A stretch of DNA of 11,515 nt from Acidobacteriota bacterium (GTDB taxonomy: Bacteria; Acidobacteriota; Terriglobia; Terriglobales; Acidobacteriaceae), in the NCBI GenBank assembly GCA_021799405.1, contig JAJZAL010000168.1, positions 1-11,515 of the forward strand, read 5' to 3'. Under the pieces are notes generated by a model. The model saw nothing but the letters and a program-made list of their open reading frames with translations. It searched no databases and was not told the origin of the DNA. Of this stretch, positions 7,161-11,515 are shown in pieces. The translations under genes and the position numbers were made by a program. Position 1 is the stretch's first letter; each line of letters starts with the position of its first letter.

Positions 7161-8785
7161 CACATGCCTCCTGTGGCGTCCACGCTGAGTTGTTTGGTGG
7201 CTACGGTTTGGCCGTTGCGCTGCGCCGTGATGGTCACCTGCCAGGTGCCGCCCGAACCGAGTTGTAGCGGGCCGGAGTAGATGCCATTGCCTTTGTCGGC
7301 GAGCGTAGCAACGGCACGCATGGCTGCCATGCCCATGGCCGGCATGGCGGGCATGAAGAAGGTGACGGCAACCTGCGCGCCCGCGACCGGCTGACCGTTT
7401 GCCCCTGTGAGCTTGACCTGAACGGTGTTGGCGCCCTTGTTCGGCGGTGAGGGCTGCGTGCTGAAGTCCACCTGTGCCTGAACGGCGGGTGCGGCTGCGG
7501 TTGCGCCCGCGGCGGGCGGCTGCGGCAGAGGCGAAAACGCGGCCATGGCGGCCTGGAGCTGGGCTTCGGAGTCAACGAGGAAGTTGGCGGAGCTGACGAC
7601 ATCCTCGCCGGCTTTCAGGCCGCTGAGGACGACGACGGAATCATTAACCTGCGGACCGGTCTGGATGACGCGCGGCTCCAGATTGCCGTGGCCGTGATCC
7701 ACAAAGGCGATGGACTGCGTGCCCGAGGCCAGCACGGCCGATGCGGGGATGACGAGTTGACGGCCCAGTGGGATGTGGATGTCGACGTTGACGTACATGC
7801 CGGGCTTGAGGACCACGCCGGAATTGCGGAAGACGAGGCGGACGCGCACGGTGCGCGTAACGGGATCGACCTGGGGCAGGATCTGATCGATGTGGCCATA
7901 GAAGCGCCGGCCGGGATAAGCATCGACGGTGACCTGGGCGGGGTCGCCGGGACGGAGGCGGCCCACGTCGGTCTGGAAGACGTCAGCATAGACCCAGATA
8001 GTGGAGAGATCGGCGATGGTGTAGAGCTTGGTTTGCGGCTGCACGTAGGCGTTGGGCAGCGCGTTGCGCTCGGTGATGTAACCGCTGGCAGGCGAGTCGA
8101 TGGTGATGTTGCGCTGCACCTTCCCGGCTTTTTCCAGATTCGCGATGGCCTGCTCGGGGACACCGAACTGGCGGAGGCGTTCCTCGGCGGCCTGCACGAG
8201 CCAGCCGCCCTCTTCGGCGGCCATGCCGTGCATATCCATTCCCGCCGGACCCTGGCTTTGCGAAGCTTGGCCCGAAGCGCTTTGCGTGAAGCTCTTCTGG
8301 TTCTGTCTGGCGAGCAGATACTCCTGCTCGCTGCTCACGAGGTCGGGACTGTAGACCGTGAATAATTGCTGGCCCTTACGCACGTACTGATAAGTGGCAT
8401 TGACGAAGACATCCTGAATCCAGCCGGGGAAGCGGGTTTGCACATAGGCGAGCTTCTCCTCGTCAATATCCACATTGCCGGGAACGCGCAGGTCGTCATC
8501 AAGGACTTTGAACTGCGCTACGGCTGTGGTGACGCCGATCTCCTGCATGCGCTGGGGAGACAACTGTACGGGAGCCAGCGCGGGCGCGCCCGCTGAGGGC
8601 GCGGCGGCCGCGAGTGGAGCAGGCTGTGAAGCCACTGTGGGCCCGGCCGCGACGACCGGATTTTCAGCGGCAACCGCCGGGGCCGGCTGAGTACGGCGTA
8701 GCAGCACATACGCGAGCGCGGCGGCGAGCAGAAGGCAGGCGGCGACGGCTGCGGCAAGGGCAAACTGATACGTGCGCGTCTTCAT
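7160..8785 (-). CDS. cusB: CusB-type periplasmic adaptor with C-terminal YtkA/FixH-like domain
   Basis: This membrane-fusion protein links the CusA pump to the CusC channel and, in E. coli, hands over copper. It has 541 residues, longer than ordinary CusB (about 400). Residues 8-29 form an N-terminal membrane segment (a VAAC lipobox-like site at Cys17 is ambiguous). A Pro/Ala linker follows to about 75. Barrel-sandwich halves are near 107-147 (AYVQTRFPGWIQDVFV) and 224-258. A short helical hairpin holds a Met/His insert GMDMHGM (182-188). The beta-barrel (STIWVYADVF onward, about 260-335) and membrane-proximal domain follow. After a linker (411-437), residues 438-537 form an immunoglobulin-like YtkA/FixH-type domain with FFMPAMPAMGMAAM (477-489), a Met-rich segment that could bind Cu(I). 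The N-terminal region has none of the methionines used by E. coli CusB. GGAGGT lies before the ATG, inside the end of cusC; the ATG overlaps the cusC stop as ATGA. Confidence 0.93.
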   Translation of the reverse strand: MKTRTYQFALAAAVAACLLLAAALAYVLLRRTQPAPAVAAENPVVAAGPTVASQPAPLAAAAPSAGAPALAPVQLSPQRMQEIGVTTAVAQFKVLDDDLRVPGNVDIDEEKLAYVQTRFPGWIQDVFVNATYQYVRKGQQLFTVYSPDLVSSEQEYLLARQNQKSFTQSASGQASQSQGPAGMDMHGMAAEEGGWLVQAAEERLRQFGVPEQAIANLEKAGKVQRNITIDSPASGYITERNALPNAYVQPQTKLYTIADLSTIWVYADVFQTDVGRLRPGDPAQVTVDAYPGRRFYGHIDQILPQVDPVTRTVRVRLVFRNSGVVLKPGMYVNVDIHIPLGRQLVIPASAVLASGTQSIAFVDHGHGNLEPRVIQTGPQVNDSVVVLSGLKAGEDVVSSANFLVDSEAQLQAAMAAFSPLPQPPAAGATAAAPAVQAQVDFSTQPSPPNKGANTVQVKLTGANGQPVAGAQVAVTFFMPAMPAMGMAAMRAVATLADKGNGIYSGPLQLGSGGTWQVTITAQRNGQTVATKQLSVDATGGM

Positions 8786-10143
8786 GGTTTCACCTCCGGC
8801 GCGGGATGCTTGGATGATTCAAGAGGAGCGCCGGCGGCGAGTTCGAGATCGGCGAGGCGCGTGTCGTAGTCGGCGATGGCCTGAACCCAGTCGACATCCA
8901 CGGTGATCACTTCCATCTGGCTGTCGAGAAGATCAAGAAGGCTGGTCTGGTCGTTTTCGTAGGCGATGACGCTGGCCTGGAGCGTGGCTTCGGCCTGCGG
9001 GCGGAGCTGGTCCTGATAGAGGGCCGCGAAGCGCTGCGCGGACTTAGCTTCGACCAGGGCGTCCTGAATCTGGCCGAAGGCGGCGTTGCGCAGATCGGCG
9101 AGCTCGGCATCCTGCTCGGTAGCGCGCGCCGTGGCTTCGGCAATCTCGGCGTCGTGCTTGCGGTGGTTGAGCCAGGGCAGATTCATGGAGCCCTCGACCA
9201 TGTAGTTATTGCGCATGTCGGAGCTGGGCGGCATGAGCATGTAGCCGCCCGAGACGGTGAAGTCGGGGATGTAGGCTTTCTTGGCGAGAGCCTGCTCCTT
9301 GTGGCTGCGCTCGGCTGCGCGGCGGGCTGCCATCAGATCGGGGCGGGACTGAAGCGCGAGGGCCTCAAGAGATTGCTCTGATGGCAGCGGGGCCACAACA
9401 GCGAACCTGCCCTGAACACGGAGTGGCGCCGCGGGATCGCGGCCCAGCAGCGTATTGAGGCGTGCGCGCGCCACATCGGCATCGCGGTCGAAGCGGATCA
9501 TGTGCTCGGCCAGCGCCGTGAGCGCGACCTGCGCCTTGAGGATGTCCTGCTGCGGTACCTTGCCGACCGAGTACTTGATTTGCGCCGCCGCGATAGCCTG
9601 GCGAGCAATGCCGACGTGCTGATCGTGAATGCGCAGCTCCTCGTCGGCAAGCAGCAGATCATCAAAGGCTTTGTGAACGCGCACCTCGACGTCAAGGCGC
9701 GTCTGGGCAAGCTGAGCCTTCGCGACATCCACATCGGACCCAGCGATGCTGGTGCGCAGCGCGCGCTTGCCGCGGCCGGGAAAGGTCTGACTGATGCTGA
9801 ACATGTTCTGGGCTTCGTTATAGTTCCAGGGCTGCGAGAGTGGTACGCTCCAGCCGCGATACATGACCCAGGGATCATCGAGCGCGCCGGCGACAGGGAT
9901 GTGCGCCTGGGCTACGGCCACGCGCCGGGCGGCCACGGCGATCTCGGGATTCTCCGCCAGCGCGATGCGCTCGGCGGCCTCCAGCGTCAGAGCGGGGCCG
10001 GAAGCCGGTGGCGTGGGACGATCCTGAAACCAGGCGGCAAAGCTCGCCAGGCTGTCGACTCCGACAGGTGTTTGTGCGCGCGAGAGAGAGTCTGGCAAAA
10101 CGGCCAGCGAACAAACAAGAAATGCGGAAATGAAGACTTTCAT
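8782..10143 (-). CDS. cusC: CusC/CzcC-type outer-membrane efflux channel (TolC family)
   Basis: This outer-membrane factor is the exit duct of the tripartite copper efflux pump. The 453 residues start with a signal peptide (KVFISAFLVCSLAVL, cleavage near SRA-Q, about residue 23). There is no proper lipobox, so it is probably not lipidated. The typical opening LTLEAAERIALAENPEI is at 52-68 and the metal-efflux-type barrel signature SISQTFPGRGKRALR at 116-130. Two OEP repeats of long helices follow (about 57-240 and 260-440), rich in Ala and Gln. The segment GGYMLMPPSSDMRNNYM near 318-334 is methionine-rich, as seen in copper-linked channels. The ATG has GGAGG 5 bases upstream. It lies about 112 bases after the small Cys-rich gene and runs directly into cusB. 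The family is certain; CusC-like specificity is taken from the neighbouring pump. Confidence 0.93.
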   Translation of the reverse strand: MKVFISAFLVCSLAVLPDSLSRAQTPVGVDSLASFAAWFQDRPTPPASGPALTLEAAERIALAENPEIAVAARRVAVAQAHIPVAGALDDPWVMYRGWSVPLSQPWNYNEAQNMFSISQTFPGRGKRALRTSIAGSDVDVAKAQLAQTRLDVEVRVHKAFDDLLLADEELRIHDQHVGIARQAIAAAQIKYSVGKVPQQDILKAQVALTALAEHMIRFDRDADVARARLNTLLGRDPAAPLRVQGRFAVVAPLPSEQSLEALALQSRPDLMAARRAAERSHKEQALAKKAYIPDFTVSGGYMLMPPSSDMRNNYMVEGSMNLPWLNHRKHDAEIAEATARATEQDAELADLRNAAFGQIQDALVEAKSAQRFAALYQDQLRPQAEATLQASVIAYENDQTSLLDLLDSQMEVITVDVDWVQAIADYDTRLADLELAAGAPLESSKHPAPEVKP

Positions 10144-10159
10144 CGCTTCCTCCAGCGAA

Positions 10160-10192
10160 AAGTGCCAGTTACCACGGCCCGGTTAAGTGCCA
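10160..10192. repeat. 8-bp direct repeat just upstream of cusC
   Basis: AAGTGCCA occurs at 10160-10167 and 10185-10192, 25 bases apart, in the short gap before cusC (TGGCACTT twice on the coding strand). The spacing is not a whole number of helical turns. The right copy resembles half of a sigma-54 -24 element, but no GC follows at the required distance. It may be a protein-binding repeat or chance. Confidence 0.25.
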
Positions 10193-10255
10193 CAACGGCG
10201 CATAGACGCGCGCGCAAACGCGGCGGGACGTGGGCGGTCTCGGAAGAAAGCGGTT

Positions 10256-10621
10256 CTAGATGCGGAGGATGACGCCGCCGCTTGAAGAGAAGATGGGCGG
10301 CGGTGGGCCGAAGCTGCTGCCGTGGGCAATGGACGCATTGGCGGCGGTTGGCAGTGCGCCATGATGCGGCAGCAGCGCCAGCCGCTGTGCGTGCTCAGGC
10401 GCAAACGGAGGAACGGGAACGACGGCGATCTCCTGCGAGCGAGCGCTGCAACATGGGCTGCTCATGCTTGCGCCCATCGCTTCGCAGTGGTGCATCATGC
10501 CGTGGCAGCAGGCAGGCTGCTGCGCCGGTCGCGCCATAAGCAGACAGGCGAACGCCGGTGTTACGGCCCACAGGACCGCGACAACCAACATCAGCAATGC
10601 GCCTTTTCTGCTCCAATTCAT
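10256..10621 (-). CDS. Small secreted Cys/Met/His-rich protein leading the copper operon
   Basis: The 121-residue protein opens with a signal peptide (MNWSRKGALLMLVVAVLWAV, cleavage near AFA-C at 25-26, or lipidation at Cys26 through a poor lipobox). The mature N-terminus is packed with soft metal ligands: CCHGMMHHCEAMG (38-50) followed by MSSPCC (53-58). The C-terminal half is a Pro/Ala/Ser tail without cysteine. No named domain is recognised. From memory, similar small Cys/Met-rich proteins are found near metal-efflux genes in acidobacteria. Position as first gene of the cus operon and lack of cusF suggest a periplasmic copper scavenger or chaperone; this is inference. ATG 10621 is preferred because it places the signal peptide at the very start. 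A TTG 39 bases upstream is in frame but would add an unlikely N-terminus. An AAGGCGAGGA stretch lies about 11 bases before the ATG. Confidence 0.75.
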   Translation of the reverse strand: MNWSRKGALLMLVVAVLWAVTPAFACLLMARPAQQPACCHGMMHHCEAMGASMSSPCCSARSQEIAVVPVPPFAPEHAQRLALLPHHGALPTAANASIAHGSSFGPPPPIFSSSGGVILRI

Positions 10622-10649
10622 GGCTCGATAAGTCCTCGCCTTAGTTTCA

Positions 10650-10677
10650 AGTATCCGCAAGGAATTCGATTATGCAA
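10650..10677 (-). promoter_or_regulatory. Candidate promoter of the copper efflux operon
   Basis: On the minus strand TTGCAT (10672-10677) and GATACT (10650-10655, 4/6 match to TATAAT) are separated by 16 bases. The poor -35 would suit an activator-dependent promoter. Transcription would begin near 10643, about 20 bases before the ATG at 10621. No second strong promoter was seen before cusC. Confidence 0.35.
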
Positions 10678-10692
10678 GTGATTAGCATCACA
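10677..10692. promoter_or_regulatory. Crp/Fnr-family-type palindrome upstream of the copper operon
   Basis: On the minus strand the sequence reads TGTGA-TGCTAA-TCACT, 9 of 10 conserved positions of the Crp consensus TGTGA-N6-TCACA, with perfect GTGAT/ATCAC arms. Its centre (10684.5) lies about 41 bases upstream of the transcription start predicted from the neighbouring promoter, the usual place for a class II Crp/Fnr activator. Which regulator would bind is unknown. Confidence 0.4.
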
Positions 10693-10743
10693 TCCGCGAA
10701 ATTTTGTTGATTGGCTTCGCTTTACCCCGATGGAAATACAAGG

Positions 10744-10760
10744 GATGCAGTGGCCGCATC
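10744..10760 (-). terminator. Stem-loop after the molybdenum hydroxylase gene
   Basis: On the minus strand GATGCGG pairs with CTGCATC (7 bp, one G-T wobble) around a CCA loop, starting just past the stop at 10762-10764. The following CCTTGTATTT is only moderately T-rich. It probably ends transcription before the copper operon. Confidence 0.4.
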
Positions 10761-10761
10761 A

Positions 10762-11515
10762 TCAGCATCTGAAAGGCGATGCGAGCGTGCCCGGTACGGC
10801 GGCGTTGGGCGCCATCGGCATGTTGCAGAGGCGCGTGCCCGTGGCGGCGAAGATGGCGTTGCCGACGGCGGGAGCCAGGCCGATGATGCCGATTTCGCCT
10901 GCTCCGGCCGAGGGCAGGTCTTTGCGGTCGAGTAATACGACCTCAATCTGCGGCGCGTCAGCGAAGCGCGGAAGGCGGTACTGAGTGAAGTGAGGATTAA
11001 GAATGCGGCCGTTCGAGAAGAGGATCGCTTCGAAAAGCGCTCCGCCAATGGACTGCACAATCGCGCCCGCGATCTGATTGCGAATGCCGTTGGGATTGAC
11101 GACGGCCCCGGACTCCCAGGCTTCGACAACGCGGCGGATATGAATCTTTCTGGCGGCGGGATCGATCTCGACTTCGGCGCAGGTGGCCACGTAGCCGCCC
11201 TTGTCGGTGCCGCAGGCGATGCCGTATCCGCGGGTGGGCGTGGACCTGGCGTTGCTCCAGCCGAAGCGCCCGGCGGCGGCCTGAAGGACGGCGCGCATGC
11301 GGGGATTGGTGAGGTTCTTCAGGCGGAACTCGAGCGGATCCATGCCGGCGGCGTGCGCCAGTCCATCCATGTGTGATTCCCGGGCGAAGTTGTTGGCGGT
11401 GGCGGCGAGAGCGCGATAGGAGCCCTGGCGCAGCGGCGATTTTACCGGGTGGTATTGAATGATCTGGTTGGGAACTTCGTAGGGAGTTTCGAGCGCTGAC
11501 GGGCCGGAGTTGTAA
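10762..11515 (-). CDS. Molybdopterin-binding oxidoreductase large subunit (IorB/xanthine dehydrogenase family), C-terminal part
   Basis: The reading frame is open to the right window edge, so only the last 250 residues are visible. The family's large subunits bind molybdopterin and hydroxylate aldehydes or N-heterocycles. Visible signatures include PLRQGSYRALAATANNFARE (the 'PLRxGxxR' cofactor-contact region), MDGLAHAAGMDPLEFRLKNL, RGYGIACGTDKGGYVATCAE, SGAVVNPNGIRNQI and SAGAGEIGIIGLAPAVGNAI. In the last, the Glu of GAGE (codon 10894-10896) is the conserved catalytic Glu next to the molybdenum centre. The overall pattern is nearer to isoquinoline 1-oxidoreductase beta subunits, single-chain proteins of about 700 residues that work with a small [2Fe-2S] subunit and often a cytochrome c. 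The partner genes would lie beyond the edge. The substrate is unknown. It is in line with the copper operon, but a 140-base gap with a stem-loop separates them. Confidence 0.88.
   Translation of the reverse strand, partial: YNSGPSALETPYEVPNQIIQYHPVKSPLRQGSYRALAATANNFARESHMDGLAHAAGMDPLEFRLKNLTNPRMRAVLQAAAGRFGWSNARSTPTRGYGIACGTDKGGYVATCAEVEIDPAARKIHIRRVVEAWESGAVVNPNGIRNQIAGAIVQSIGGALFEAILFSNGRILNPHFTQYRLPRFADAPQIEVVLLDRKDLPSAGAGEIGIIGLAPAVGNAIFAATGTRLCNMPMAPNAAVPGTLASPFRC

Noticed and set aside
5574..7280. 568-codon open frame on the plus strand, antisense to cusA
   Set aside because: It lies wholly opposite a certain CusA/CusB coding region, its product is dominated by Asp, Glu, Gly and His with no recognisable domain, and long antisense frames are expected from GC-rich codon bias.
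10160..10175. TGGCAC on the minus strand as a sigma-54 promoter of cusC
   Set aside because: The required GC at the -12 element is not at the correct spacing, and transcription would begin at or past the ribosome-binding site.
10282..10681. Plus-strand frames opposite the Cys-rich protein
   Set aside because: The minus-strand frame has a clear signal peptide and metal-ligand cluster in an operon context; the plus-strand products are Arg/Ala-rich without features.
10990..11376. Plus-strand frame opposite the molybdenum hydroxylase
   Set aside because: It is antisense to an unmistakable molybdopterin-binding domain and Gly/Asp/Ala-rich like other shadows.

Overview
The window looks like chromosomal DNA from a GC-rich Gram-negative soil bacterium, most likely of the phylum Acidobacteria (Acidobacteriaceae/Terriglobia type). 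This is inference. It rests on a secreted protein and a small Cys/Met/His-rich protein that resemble families I associate with acidobacterial genomes, on a secreted GH105 hydrolase, on outer-membrane components (a TolC-type channel and an RlpA lipoprotein), and on the codon usage. No rRNA, tRNA, CRISPR array, transposase or phage gene was seen.

Left part (1-2600). On the minus strand lie the first 30 codons of a Ser/Thr protein kinase, cut by the window edge, and a secreted protein of unknown function. An AT-richer divergent intergenic region follows. On the plus strand a 78-residue helical protein overlaps the start of an RlpA-like lipoprotein (DPBB plus SPOR domains). Two of the residues regarded as catalytic in RlpA are replaced in this copy. 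A stem-loop follows rlpA.

Middle (2700-4000). A secreted GH105-type unsaturated glucuronyl/rhamnogalacturonyl hydrolase is on the minus strand, with a strong ribosome-binding site at a GTG start. Its upstream region holds a consensus -35 hexamer, a leader hairpin and a tandem double-hairpin element that looks like a dispersed intergenic repeat.

Right part (4005-10700). This is a minus-strand copper/silver efflux operon, read in the order small Cys/Met/His-rich secreted protein, CusC-type outer-membrane channel, CusB-type adaptor, CusA-type RND pump. Stop and start codons overlap between the last three genes (ATGA, then TGATG), and the Shine-Dalgarno sequences lie inside the preceding genes. 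The pump keeps the three methionines, the acidic neighbours and the D/E/K proton-relay residues known from E. coli CusA. The adaptor carries an extra C-terminal YtkA/FixH-like domain with a Met-rich strand, and there is no cusF gene. The small lead protein and the extra domain may therefore do the periplasmic copper-handling work. A Crp/Fnr-type palindrome sits just upstream of the operon's likely promoter.

Right edge (10762-11515). The C-terminal third of a molybdopterin-binding subunit of the isoquinoline-1-oxidoreductase/xanthine-dehydrogenase family is on the minus strand, followed by a small stem-loop that probably separates it from the copper operon.
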